DNA of 64,000 bases from Stomorhina lunata (Eukaryota; Arthropoda; Insecta; Diptera; Rhiniidae), in contig OW121743.1 of NCBI GenBank assembly GCA_933228675.1, positions 111,657,468-111,721,467 on the forward strand, in the 5' to 3' direction. Positions 33,829 through 46,714 of the stretch are shown one piece after another (the stretch's first letter is position 1; every line of letters starts with the position of its first letter). Below the pieces are notes generated by a model that saw nothing but the letters and a program-made list of their open reading frames with translations, ran no database searches and had not been told where the DNA came from. Position numbers and translations under genes: made by a program.

Positions 33829-35874
33829 GTTTGAGTTTTTATCAGCAATTTGGAAGCGAAACTAACATTTACCTCTTAACAGGAGCAGTGTTGCCATTTT
33901 TAAAAAGAAATTGAAATTTGGAAAAGTCGCGGACTTCTTGACCCGCCCTCTTACTAGCTACTACTTTAAAATTTTATATATAAAATTTATATATACAAAT
34001 TTTGTCTACATAGTATTTATTTTCTTTATACATTTTTACTTAACTCTCGGTTATATAGGAAAATATGAAGTAAATAAGAAATCTATACAATAATATAAAA
34101 CTTTTATATCCTTACAGGCATATTAGCTGCAGGAGAAGTCTGTAGCAGGACAAGGTATAAAAAAATGTTTAAATATATAAAATGTCATAGTATTTACAAT
34201 GTAGCAATAAATGATGCAGGGGACTTTAAAATGAAAAGGTTTACAAAATTGAAATACAGACTTTTTCTAAAAACTATGGAAATTTAAGATTTAAGTATGA
34301 GTTATTCATAAATACTTAAGGCATAAATTTTTCACAAATTTTAATATTGAAAAAGAAACAAATTTATTTGTCCCCACAACTAAACTCATCCCATAGTGCA
34401 TGAAAGTTTCATCATACATAAACAAGGATTTTTCAAGTATATAAATGTGACAAAAACGATAAAATTGAACTGAAGAAAATAGAGATAGAAGGAAAGAAAC
34501 TTATTTCAAGAACATGAAATCTTTCTCTTTATATTCCATTAGTTTTTTTTTTGTATTTTTTGTTCCATTTTGTCCTGTGTCTGTTGTGTCGTCATGGTGC
34601 TGGGAAGTTGGAAAATGTATCGCGGCCATTCAGCCGTCAATGATAATGCCATTACGTGTAAAATTACCAACATTACATAAATTTAATTTGTATTTAATTG
34701 AATAATGATTGTGTTGTCGTCGGTAACTCAATATAAAATGGATTTTAACCTAAAGGTTTTCTCTTTTTTTTTTTTGCTTTTGTACTCCATTTCAAGCTTT
34801 TTCTGTTGAAAATTTTCTTGTATTGAAATGAAATATTCAGAATCCATGGATGTACTTCAATTTATTCTGGTTTTGTGTTTATTTTAATTCATTTAATAAT
34901 TAAGGGATTCATAAATGTCATATATTGGAATAAAATTAATGGAATTTTCTGCAAAATTCACTACTTACTTTAAAGAGGTCAGAAATTAATTTTATTGTTT
35001 AGTCTGAAATATTTTTATGTTTTTTTCAAAAAATGGATCAATGAGTGATATTAATTTACTAAAATCATGAATTTTTGTAAGCAAAAAAAAAAAATACATC
35101 CTGAAAGTATGCACTGAAATTTTCACAAGTTCGTATTAATTTACTATCAACTTCTAGAATATGAGTTTTGACCAACATTCGGTAGTAACGTCATTTAAAA
35201 ACATCTTTTAACGAATATTATTATAACACACCATGTGAATCCCCTTAATGAATCCCCTTGAATGAAACAATTTTCTTTCTTTTTATAAATATTTTGATAT
35301 CATTTTGTAATTGAGACTTTTTTACTTAATCAATTTTATTAATTTCATTTTAATATCAATATATATGTATACACCTTTTTGAAAGGTTTTGACTTTCTTT
35401 TTTGCCCAGATATTTATTTAATATTATATCTTTTCCTTTTTATTATTTTAAACATTATTTCATTTCCAATTTATTGTACGTTTTTGTTAAATCGAAGTAA
35501 AAAAATGTTAAAATAATTAAGTTGTACTGATACTGGCAATTTAAAAAGAAGCAAAAATCATTTAATTAAAATAAAATATCTTTTATATCCGAGTATTAAT
35601 ATCATTTTTCCATTTTGTATGTTTTAATTAAAATCCGATAAATGTTTGATATTTACTCGCAGGTAAATTTGAATACATTTTTTTTGTCTTTTAATCTTCA
35701 TAAAAATATTTTTGAATTAATATTAAAATTTTAGTATAAATGCCTTGAAGAGGTAAATATTATTGAGGCAGACAATTGCTGTGGGAAAAAACATGGTTAA
35801 GATATGTTTGATTTTTTTTACCAATTTAAAGTTATTCGATCTAAAATGAATTCTTTGAAATAAAATTAAATAAT
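33829..35874. other. Non-coding AT-rich stretch
   Basis: A patch at 34555-34680 (gtcctgtgtctgttgtgtcg tcatgg; gcggccattcagccgtcaat) is more balanced in composition but has no sustained frame on either strand. One GCATACTTTTAGGA-type motif at about 35099 (reverse). Confidence 0.4.
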
Positions 35875-35875
35875 G

Positions 35876-36240
35876 CTGCATATTTTAAGGAGATTCCAGA
35901 AAAGGTTTATTTTTAAACATTTAATTTGTAACATAATTTTATTGCAATAAACATTTTCTTAAACCTCCTAAGAGTATGCAACATTCAAAGATTTCAAATT
36001 CTAAGTAAATTTTATTTAATTTTAAAATAAATGAGCAATATCTGTTAAAGACCAACAACTCAAAAATCAGGCCTAAATTCTTGGGTCATATAATTACGTT
36101 GCATTATTTCAGGAGCTTGGACAAAAAGTATATTTGTGTTCATTTAATTTGTATAATACTTAGGTTGATTGCAATAAACGTTTCCTTAAACCTCCTAAAA
36201 GCATGCAGCATTCTCAGATTTCAAATCCTAAATAATTCTC
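35876..36240. repeat. Two diverged adjacent copies of a ~190-220 bp unit bounded by inverted motifs
   Basis: Copy 1 runs from ctgcatattttaaggaga (35877) through catttaatttgtaac and attgcaataaacattttctt to aaacctcctaagagtatgca acattc (35960). Copy 2 runs from ttgcattatttcaggagc (36100) through catttaatttgtata and attgcaataaacgtttcctt to aaacctcctaaaagcatgca gcattc (36187). In both, an inward-facing motif stands at each end. A third partial copy (aaacctcctgcaagtatgca gcattctc) lies at about 38138, interrupted upstream by element D. Confidence 0.55.
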
Positions 36241-37765
36241 ATATTTTCTATAAAATAGTTTTCGTATATAAAAATTTTTCAATAGAAAATTTTTCGTATA
36301 TAAAAATTTTTCTATAGAAAATTTTTCGTATATAAAAATTTTTCTATAGAAAATTTTTCGTATATAAAAATTTTTCTATAGAAAATTTTTCGTATAGAAA
36401 ACTGTTTCTATAGAAAATTTTTCGTATAGAAAAATTTTTCTATAGAAAATTTTTCGTTTTTAAAAATTTTTCTATAGAAAATTTTTCGTATATTAAAAAT
36501 TTTTTCTAGAAAATTTTTCGTTTATAAAAATTTTTGTATAGAAAATTTGCTTATATAAAAATTTTTGTATGGAATATTTTTCGTATAGAATGTTTTTCGT
36601 TTAAAAAAATGTTTCTATAAAAAATTTGTCGTATATAAAAATCTTTCCATAGAAAATGTTTCGTATAAAAAAAAATTTCTATAGAAAATTTTTTGTATAA
36701 AAAAATTTTTCTATAGAAAATTTTTCGTATAAAAAATTTTTTTTATAGAAAATTTTTCTTATACAAAAAGTTTTCTAATATTAAAGTTTTTCTATAGAAA
36801 ATTTTTGGTATATAAAAATGATTTGATAGAAAATTTTTCATATATATATAAATTTTTCTATAGAAAATTTTTGCGTATAAAAAAAATCCTAAATAATTTT
36901 CATTTTTTTCTATATCATTTTTTTCGCATATTAAAATTTTTCTAAAGAAAATTTTTCGAATATAAACATTTTTCTATAGAAAATTTGTCATATATTAAAA
37001 TTTTTCTGTAGAAAATTTTTCGTATAAAAAAATATTTCTATAGTTAATTTTTCGTATATAAAAATTTTTCTATAGAAATTTTTCTATAGAAAAATTTTTC
37101 GTATAGAAAAATTTTTCTATAGAAAATTTTTTCGTATAGAAAAATTTTTCTATAGAAAATTTTTTCGTATAGAAAAATTTTTCTATAGAAAATTTTTTCG
37201 TATAGAAAAATTTTTCTATAGAAAATTTTTTCGTATAGAAAAATTTTTCTATAGAAAATTTTTTCGTATAGAAAAATTTTTCTATAGAAAATTTTTTCGT
37301 ATAGAAAAATTTTTCTATAGAAAATTTTTTCGTATAGAAAAATTTTTCTATAGAAAAATTTTTCTATAGAAAATTTTTTCGTATAGAAAAATTTTTCTAT
37401 AGAAAATTTTTTCGTATAGAAAAATTTTTCTATAGAAAATTTTTTCGTATAGAAAAATTTTTCCATAGAAAATTTTTTCGTATAGAAAAATTTTTATATG
37501 GAAAATTTTTTCGTATAGAAAAATTTTTCTATAGAAAATTTTTTCGTATAGAAAAATTTTTCTATAGAAAATTTTTCGCATGTGAACATTTTTCTATAGA
37601 AATTTTGTCGTATATAAACATTTTTCTATAGAAAATTTTTCGTATAAAAAATTTTTCTATAGAAAATTTTTCGTATATAAAAATTTTTATATAGAAAATT
37701 TTTCGTATATAAAAAATGTTCTATAGAAAATTTTTCGCATATGAAAATTTTTTGAAGAATATTCG
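36241..37765. repeat. 31-33 bp satellite array, cgtata linker type
   Basis: Monomers near aaaatttttctatagaaaat followed by ttttcgtatat. From about 37080 to 37575 the period is exactly 33 bp (cgtata at 37100, 37133 and onward) with almost no variation, so this part was amplified most recently. Ends are degenerate. The 33-bp period keeps open a 140-codon frame of Lys/Phe/Tyr/Ile repeats that is not a gene. Confidence 0.93.
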
Positions 37766-37790
37766 TAAAATTTTAAAAACTCAGAAATCG

Positions 37791-38086
37791 GGGGCCAAAT
37801 TACCACATTCGATATCGATCGAATACTCAGACTTTTAAGCAAATATTGTGAAGTATACTTTGGGGATGTTGATTGAAAGTTGGTATCCATTTTGATTCGT
37901 TTTTAAAAGAATATATTGTTCAATTATAACTCTTTTACTATTGTTCATCGTTTGGTAAACAACTTCAAAAAAATTAAGTAAACTGTGCATCTTTTAAATA
38001 ATTTTGATTATCCTTAAAGTGTGCTATACAAATGTTTTGAAAATAGCTAAGATTTTGATCGATATCGAATTCCGTAATTTGGCCCC
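37791..38086. mobile_element. Inverted-repeat element, GGCCAAATTACC family (copy D)
   Basis: Left end ggggccaaattaccacattc then gatatcgatcga; right end gatcgatatcgaattccgta atttggcccc. Length 296 bp. The bases on either side (aactcagaaatc and agacctaaatt) are continuous as aactcaaaaatcaggcctaa att at 36057-36079, which gives a likely empty-site counterpart. No target duplication can be read from that comparison. Confidence 0.85.
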
Positions 38087-39599
38087 AGACCTAAATTATT
38101 GTGTAGTAGTTAGATTAATTGCCCTAAACTTTTTCTAAAACCTCCTGCAAGTATGCAGCATTCTCAGGTTGCAGATGTTGAAAATTTCCTTTTTGCTTCA
38201 ATATATATTTAATGTCATAAACTTCCGTTTATGCCTTTCTTTGAAGTTTTATGTGAAATGAAGCTAAAAATAAAAAAAAAACTGAGAAGTGATTACATTA
38301 TTGTCAATTATATCCTTCTAATGTAAAGACAATTGGATGAAGTGTTGTAACTTGATTAAATATTTAAAATAAAATTTCCTTTCAATAATTAGATAAACGC
38401 CTTAAAGTCACTTATAAAAATTAGGGTAAAACTTTTCTAAAGGTTAAATAAATACAGACAACTTTTTTGAGGTTTGAGATAATACAAATTACATCTGTAA
38501 TGAAACACCTTAAAGTAGGCAACAAAATATCTCTTTTTAACATTTCTTTCAGCTAAAGTTGAAAACATCTTTTTAAAATTTACTTTCCAGTGGATAAGAG
38601 ATAAGACTCAGTTATTTATAACCACTTATCCAATAAAAACTATTTTTTCTCAAAGTTAATAAATTTAAACATGATGTTAAATACCCGACATAAACTACTT
38701 TCATATCACATTTTCTTCTTAAAACTCTTAACTATTTTTAATTTTAAATTAAATCTGAGACTAAATATTTTCAAGCTGCATAAATAGAATTTTGCTTCAA
38801 GGGAATTTCATTTACAAATTCAAAGTTTAATAAATATTTATCATCATGAAAGCAAAGTTGAAGAAAAAAAAAAACCAAAAGAGAAGAAAACTTTGACTAA
38901 CATTTATGATAAAAATTCTCAAGTACAAAATTGTACAATATACTTAAACTAGCGACAAAACTGAACGAAAAAAAAAACAGAACAATCTGAAGAATCTATC
39001 GAATGTATGTCATTTTTGTAATTGAACACAGACAATATTTAAGCTGTCGTCTCTTAAAAGTTTGACAATATGATATCAGAAGTCTATATGAATTTATATG
39101 GACATTAGGGTTGTATGATCTAAAAACTTGTTCTTTAATATCATTATGATGTTATAGAAAATATTTAAAATGTTGTTAGGTACCCTCCTAATTTACATAG
39201 AATATATTACATGTGTATCATCATTATTCACTAACATGTCAATAATATTGACATTAATTTGAACATTTAAACTCATACTTGTTATCGTATTGAGTGGTAG
39301 AATATTTCAAACGAGTGATGATATACAAAAAAAGTGAAGACAAAGATGAACAAACCAAAATGAGATATGTATGTAATATAACTAAAAAGAACCCAATTAG
39401 AAAAAGTATACTTTTAGGTGCAAGTAAAGAAATTTTCTTTGAAAACAACTCTTGTAGCATTGGTGTAAACTTTTGGGAGTATAATAATAATTGCTTTACA
39501 AAATTTTGATTAGAACATAAGAAAACCATTTAACAGCTTCATTTTATAACGGTTTTCTGTATAAAAGTTTTCATTACATAAAAATTGTCTAAGAAAAAT
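38087..39599. other. Non-coding AT-rich stretch
   Basis: Apart from the repeat remnant at about 38138-38180 nothing is recognised. Overlapping short frames at 39254-39529 on both strands are not protein-like. Confidence 0.45.
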
Positions 39600-40750
39600 A
39601 TTTGTAGCATAATAATGTTTCTATAGAAAATTTTTAATTACATTAAATTTTTATTTTGGAAAATTTTTCTTTACGCAATATTTTTTTTTATATACGAAAA
39701 ATTTTCTATAGAAAAGTTTTTATATACGAAAAATTTACTATAGAATAATTTTTATATACGAAAAATTTTCATAAGAAAAATGTTTGTTTACAAAAGAATT
39801 GTATATACAAAAAATTTTTATAGAAAATTTTTATAGACTAACTTTTTTTTAAAAACGAAAAATTTTTATAAATTTTTTGTTTATATATGTTTTTTTTTTA
39901 TATATGTTTTTAAATATTTTTTTTTATAAAAAGAAAATTTTTCATTCAAAAAACTTTTTCTATTCAAATTTTTCTGTAGAAAATTTTTTGTATAAAAAAA
40001 TTTGTCTATAGAAAATTTTTCGTATATTAAAATTTTTTTATAAAAAATTGTTCATTTATAAAAATTTTTCGTTTTTAAAAAATTTTCTTAAAAAAAAGTT
40101 TGTCTATAAAAATTTTTTGTATATACAATTCTTTTGTAAACAAACATTTTTCATATGAAAATTTTTCGTATATAAAAATTATTCTATAGAAAATTTTTCG
40201 TATATAAAAACTTTTCTATAGAAAATTTTTCGTATATAAAAACTTTTCTATAGAAAATTTTTCGTATATAAAAATTTTTCTACAGAAAATTTTCCGTATA
40301 TAAAAATTTTTCTATAGAAAATTTTTCGTATATAAAAATTTTTCTATAGAAAATTTTTCGTATATAAAATTTTTTTTTGTTGAAAATTTTTCGTATATAT
40401 ATACATTTTTTGCAGAAAATTTTTAGTATATTAAAGTTTTTCTTTAGCAAATTTTTCGCATATAAAAATTTTTTTATAGAAAATTTTTCGTATACTAAAA
40501 TTTTTCGAATATAAAAAGTTTTCTATACAAAATTTTTGGTATATAAAAATTTTTTGCAGAAAATTTTTCGTATATAAAAAATTTTTCTTTAGCAAATTTT
40601 TCATATATAAAAATTTTTTTTTCGTATACTAAAATTTTTCTACAAAAACTTTTTTGAATATAAAGGGTTTTCTATAGAAAACTTTTGGTATAAAAAATTT
40701 TTATGTAGAAAATTTTTCGTATATTAAAATTTTTCTACAGAAAATTAAAA
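39600..40750. repeat. 31-bp satellite array, cgtatat linker type (second block)
   Basis: Monomers near aaaatttttctatagaaaat ttttcgtatat, 31 bp, best preserved at about 40170-40370. The first ~350 bp is degenerate, with tatatacgaaaaattttcta (reverse orientation of the same unit) at 39690-39770. The same family as 36241-37765, 1.8 kb away. Confidence 0.9.
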
Positions 40751-42984
40751 AAAAAAAAAATTATGCAATATATTTTTTTCTGGGTTGTAATCTCTTGGTT
40801 CAATATAGATAGAAAGATAGATAGTTTTTGGAATTTTGAGGGGCAAATTTTTGAAATGTTCAATATAAACTTCATTCATTCATTCACTATAAATAATTCA
40901 GAAACACCTAAAAGAAAGCTACACATTTTTAATGATATTATTCTATTTTAAACACTTAAAGCTTGTTCTTGCTAAATTTTTCTTCTGGGTCTTTTTAGCA
41001 CTTTGGCAATGGCTGGTTGTCTTTTTGCCTACATAACTATGGCCTGACTCTTCTTTTGAATTGTTTGTACTGTCAACTAAATTCTATAAATGTTTATGTC
41101 AGCCAGTCCTATGTCTGTAGTTAAGTATATATTACCCTATATATATAACTGTCTGTCCTTCCGTATGTGTCTATGTGTGTGTTAGTGTTTATAAGTATGT
41201 GTTTACTATCACTCTAGGGTATTTTACAATGAAGTAATGTCATTCTAGAGTAGTCGTCTACTTGTTTTTTTTTATAATATTATTTCAGCCTTTTTTGTAT
41301 ACATATTACAGTAAAAAAAAGGACTAGAAAAAAGAGCAAAGACACATGACAAACAAAATAAAAAATGTTTGTAAACTTTTTTCTATTTCTTTTTTTTTAC
41401 CAAAGTATGAGTACAAAAGCCTTTTTTGCTAGCCATATTGTCATTTATAAAATGATAGACACATACAATGTTAACACATACAGAAAAACATAGGCAGACA
41501 TATAAATTTATACTTTTATGTATGAAATTAAAAGAGTAAAAAATATTGAAGTGTGTTGGCAGGCTAAAGTGGAGAAAAGTAAAGTGAGTGACAAAAATAG
41601 GTCTACAGATTTAATGTGTTAGAAACTGCAAAATGCTTAATAAGTTAAGAAACATTTTATTATATAAGAAATTTATATTTTAATTTGTAATTACAATTAG
41701 TTTGCGCCTCAAAGATATGCAGCGTTTATTTCATTATTTTGTTATTCACTGTATTATAAAGTTTGTTGTATATGTGTGTGGTATATGTGTGTGTGTATGT
41801 GTGGATATACAATAAAATATTGTAGTGTCATGTCATGACTGCCATTCATTTTTATTTTAGTTTTTTTGTTGTTGTTGTTGCATTATAATATAAAATACCA
41901 TCAACAGCAGCAACAACAACGACAAACAATCATGGTCGTCATCGACGTCATTAAATAAAATGTTAAGTGTATGAATAAAATAAATGTGTGTATGTATGTG
42001 TGTATTATCACATAAATACCTACACATAGAAAAGTTCTCATAAAACGACAGATACATTTTCTTGTATACATAATATAAATATATGAAAATTCAAAGTGTT
42101 TGTAAATTTCTTGTTAAAGTGCATCAGAAAAATGTGTGAAATACTTTCATATATGTATGTATGTACGAATGGAACATTTTTAATTTTATTCCGAGTGTAT
42201 TTTCTTCTTCCTTGGGTTCTTGTATTTCTTTGGCTTAACAAAAAGAATTACACACAATATCGAGAATGTCACACATTTCTTATTATAATTATTTTTCTTA
42301 TATATTCCTATACATTCTTTTTGTAAAAATTCCAATAAAATTTGCCATAGCAATTTTAATGTTTTTTTTTTTATACAAAATAATAAAAAATTGTTTGCAC
42401 AAAAAAAAAAAAAAACAAATCTTAAGGCTTTATAATAAAACCTTTTTTGTTTTAAACTTTTATGCATATTTTAAATATTTTATAAAAATTCCATCATAAA
42501 TACATTCATATATGCATATGTATGTATATGTACAACAAATGCACTTATGTATTTTTTCAACAGACATAAATATTCATAAATTTTTTTCATATAATCACAA
42601 AAAAAATTTAAGCTTATATGTAGCATACTTTGAGGATTTTTAGTAATTTGCAGCATTTTATATCGAGATATATTTTAAAGAAATTTGTAAAGATTTTTTT
42701 TTAACCTAATGAATGAAGGTATGAAAAATTAAAGACATTCATACATATAATACTTAATTCATAAACATTTTTCTAGACACTGTTTAGAAAAAAAAAACAA
42801 AAAAAAACTTATGTTTTGAACTTAAAATTATGAATTCTGAAAAGTTTGTAGAAGATACATCCAAACAAAATTTTATATTAAAAAATTTTATATACTAATT
42901 TTAAAGTTACAAACAAGTTTTTTAAAAAATTTATACTAAAAAGTCTTTTTATATACAATTTTTTTTAACAACATTTTTATACTG
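40751..42984. other. Non-coding stretch
   Basis: Contains GTGTATGTGTG-type runs (41770-41800), a CAACAGCAGCAACAACAACG run (41903), and one GCATACTTTTAGGA-type motif (42623, gcatactttgagga). Several overlapping short frames at 41.9-42.5 kb on both strands lack any protein-like composition. No gene. Confidence 0.45.
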
Positions 42985-44455
42985 AAAAGTAAAGTAACTT
43001 TTTTATAGCAAAGTCTTCCTATCGTCATTCTTTCTACAATAAAGTCTTCCTATCGTCAACTTTACTATAGCAAAGTCTTCCTATAGTAAACTTTTCTATA
43101 GCAAAGTTTTCCTATCGTCAACTTTTCTATAGCAAAGTCTTGCTTTAGTTTGCTTTTCTATACCGAAGTCTTCCTATCGTCAACTTTACTCTACCAAAGT
43201 CCTATTGTCAACTTTCTAAAGCAAAGGGTTTCTATCGTTAACTTTTCTGCAGCATAGTCTTCCAATGGTCAACTTCTCTATAGCGAAGTTTTCCTATCGT
43301 CAACTTTTCTCTGCCAAAGTCCTATTGTAAACTTTCTATAGCGAAGTCTTTCTATCGTTAACTTTTCTATAGCATAGTCTTCCTATCGTCAACTTTTCTA
43401 TAGCAAAGTCTTTCTATCGTTAACATTTCTATAGCGAAGTTTTCCTATCGTCAACTTTTCTCTGCCAAAGTCCTATTGTAAACTTTCTATAGCGAAGTCT
43501 TTCTATCGTTAACTTTTCTATAGCATAGTCTTCCTATCGTCAGCTTTTCTATAAAAAAGTCTTCCCATCGTCGACTTTTCTATAGCAAAGTCTTCCTATC
43601 GTTAACTTTTCTATAGCAAGGTCTTTCTATCGTCAACAAGTCTTCCTATCGTCAACTTTTCTATAGAAAAGTCTTCCTATCGTCAACTTTTCTATAGCAA
43701 AGTCTTCCTATCGTCAACTTTTCTAGTCTTCCCATCTTCAATTTTTCTGTAGCAAAATCTTCCTATCGTCAACTTTTCTATAAAAAAGTCTTCCTATCGT
43801 CAACTTTTCTGTAAAAAAGTCTTCCTATCGTCAACTTTTCTACAAAGAAGTCTTCCTATCGTCAACTTTTCTATAAAAAAGTCTTCCTATCGTCAACTTT
43901 TCTATAAAAAAAGTCTTCCTATCGGTTACTTTTCTAAAAAAAAGTCTTCCTATCGTCAACTTTTCTATAAAAAAGTCTCCTTATCGTCAACTTTTCTATA
44001 AAAAAGTCTTTCTGTCGTCAACTTTTCTATAAAAAAAGTCTTCCTATCGTCAACTTTTCTATAAAAAAGTCTTTCTATCGTCAACTTTTCTATAAAAAAG
44101 TCTTCCTATCGTCAATTTTTCTATAAAAAAGTCTTCCTATCATCAACTTTTCCTTAGCAAAGTCTTCTTTCTATAAAAAGTCTTCATGTCGCCAACTTTT
44201 CTATAGCAAAATCTCATCATCTTTCCTATAACAATTTATTATTATCGTCAACCTTTCTATAGCAAAGCCTTTCTATCGTCAACTTTTCTATGGCAAAGTC
44301 TTCCTATCGTCAATTTGTTTATAGCAAGGTCTTCCTATCTTCAACTTTTCTATAAAAAATTCTTACTATCATCAACTTTTCTATAAAAAATCTTCCTATC
44401 GTCAACTTTTCTATAAAAAAGTCTTAATATCGTCAACTTTTCTATAGCAAATCAA
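42985..44455. repeat. ~30-bp satellite array, gtcttcctatcgtcaac type
   Basis: Monomers near aagtcttcctatcgtcaact tttctataaaa, 30-31 bp. The left half has ctatagcaaag; the right half has ctataaaaaag. A higher-order unit of about 151 bp (ctctgccaaagtcctattgt aaactttctatagcg) is repeated at about 43309 and 43460. This linker is far less AT-rich than those of the other families. Confidence 0.93.
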
Positions 44456-46714
44456 TGGACTAGAACTTTTTGAAAATTGTAAGTTTTACAAGAAAAAAAA
44501 AATATTTCAAAATCAAACAATTTATTTTAGTTTTTATAATCAGAAGACCAGAAAATATTAAAAATAAGTTGAATTTTGTAAACTAGTGTTAGCCGATATT
44601 TGCTCTTTAAAAATTTATTTACGAAATTTCTTTACGCTATTTAATTAAATAATGTTAAGTACATACTTATATAATAGATTAAGCCTCAAATTTTGTATGT
44701 TAATTAAATTTTGTAAATCTAATTTTAAGCATTTAATTTAATTAAGTAATTCAAATACTTAAGTACAATTAAAAGTTTATAATTAATTAATATACTCTTC
44801 AAATTCTTGAATAAATTATTACAAAATTTAAAATTTTTGTATAAAAAAAAATGTTGTAATATGTAAAATGTAAATTAACTATTTTTATGTATATTACATG
44901 TATGTATGTAATTTTTATATTAATTTACTACTCAATTTGCATGTACATGTAAATTTTTGTATGTGTAAAAGTATTGAAACATATAATTTTTTATTTAAAT
45001 TGAATAAACAAAAGACTCCCCTTCAAGTCAACCTGATCACGGCTAATCTTCCCATTCCTTTACACTTAAAAAAAACACTATTGTATAACATTAATATTTA
45101 TGTAGTTGGTGTGTAAGTCGGTATTATTTTTAAGTAACAATGACAAACTTGTCTACATACACTTGAACAAAGCTACTAAACCGAACAAAAATTATAAAAG
45201 TAAGCAAGAAAGTTTTTAAGCAGGTTAAGTTGGACTGTTTGATACCCTACAGCACTTGATGAAATATGCCAAAAAAATTTGTGTACCGAATTGTATAAAA
45301 TTTTCTTCAAATTTGTAAGATTATGTTTGTAAATTAGAAAACAAGGACAAACAGATGGATAGCCTTTCAGTCAGAGGGACAGGTTTATCTCTATTTTAAA
45401 TCATTGGCCATAGGTGTATGCTAGACCAACATTTCCCCCCATTGTAGGGTACAAAATTTATACATGTGTAAATAATTACCAGATTTACACATAAATAGTA
45501 AGTACTCATACGTATGAGTGAGTTACTAAACATTACTCATACGTTAACACTTTTTTTGCAAGCAAGTGTGTGAGAATCGGGCTACAGTCTATTGTTGTTT
45601 ATTCCTTTTTTGCTGCTGTTGTTGTTGTTATAAAAATGTTGTGTGTTTTTTGTATTGTACTTTATATTGTTTAATTTTCTTTTAATGGTTATGGTGGTTT
45701 ATTGTTGTTGTTCCAAGTGTAGCTTTTAGTAATTTACAACAAAAAACAAAGCAACAACAATATTAGAAGTTTTTAGTTGTTGTACGATATTAAGAAAAAG
45801 AAAATGTTTATAATTTTTATTTGTAATTTTTGCCATTGTTGTTGTATTTATTAGCACGCTATGCTAATTTTCCACATGCAAACGTCATAGTTCACTTGTT
45901 GGCATTTTACAATAAAACTAAAACTAAACTAAAAAAAAATAAAAACAACAATAATAAAAAGAACAATGAACAAAAAACAAAACACTAAAACTATTTTTAT
46001 ATTCTCAACACAAACACAGACAATAAATATAAATAAATATACAAGTGCATATTAAAAAGCAGGGTAACCGGAAAGGGGAAAAAAGGATAACTAAAAAGTT
46101 TTAGGTCAACATATTATTTTTTTGAAATTTTAAAATTATCTACTTTTTATATTGTAAAGGATTTCTAAAATTAAGGTATCATTTAAATTTCAAAACTACT
46201 AGAATAGAATTAAAAGCTTTTTATAGCAGTTAATTAATGCTTGAGGTCTAGAGATGGCGCCACTTGTCATACACCAAGATTTACACTCTTCAAGGAATTT
46301 AAATTGACGTTTTTCAATAAAAGTTCAAAAGGCTGCTAAGTGCGTGTTGGTCATTTGACCGAAATAATATTAAATTTTTTATATTCTCAAAATCTAAAAA
46401 AATTTTGAACACTTTCTGCTAGTTTGGCTTTCCCTGTTTTTTGACATTTACAAATAAATAATTGAAAGTACAGACTTTACTTAATCATTTTGTAGTGCTG
46501 AACATATCAATTAGTTTTAATTTGTGGTTGAAAATTTGTTAATATATGACGAGTTTGTACACCCAGGAAATGGAGTCCGAGAAGGTGTATCCAAATGATA
46601 TATATTTAATGGTTAACAAATTCTTAAAATATTAATTCAATTAATTTAACATTGACCTAAGTACTTTCCTGAATATTTGAAATTGAATAATAAAAGTTTT
46701 ATGGAAAATATTCT
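44456..46714. other. Non-coding stretch between two arrays of the same family
   Basis: 45235-45475 (gtttgataccctacagcact, acaaacagatggatagcctt, ccattgtagggtacaaaatt) looks like a fly dispersed-repeat relic: the two ends both carry a TACCCTACA/TGTAGGGTA box in inverted orientation. Near 46255 a patch (gagatggcgccacttgtcat) stands out by composition but holds no frame. No gene. Confidence 0.4.

Noticed and set aside
37044..37581. 140- and 77-codon open frames with KKFSIEKFFYT / RKIFLYEKIFY repeats
   Set aside because: A product of the exact 33-bp period of the array, present in more than one frame at once.
41857..42499. Stack of five overlapping short frames on both strands
   Set aside because: Typical of AT-rich DNA with few stops by chance; no consistent composition, start context or splice signals.
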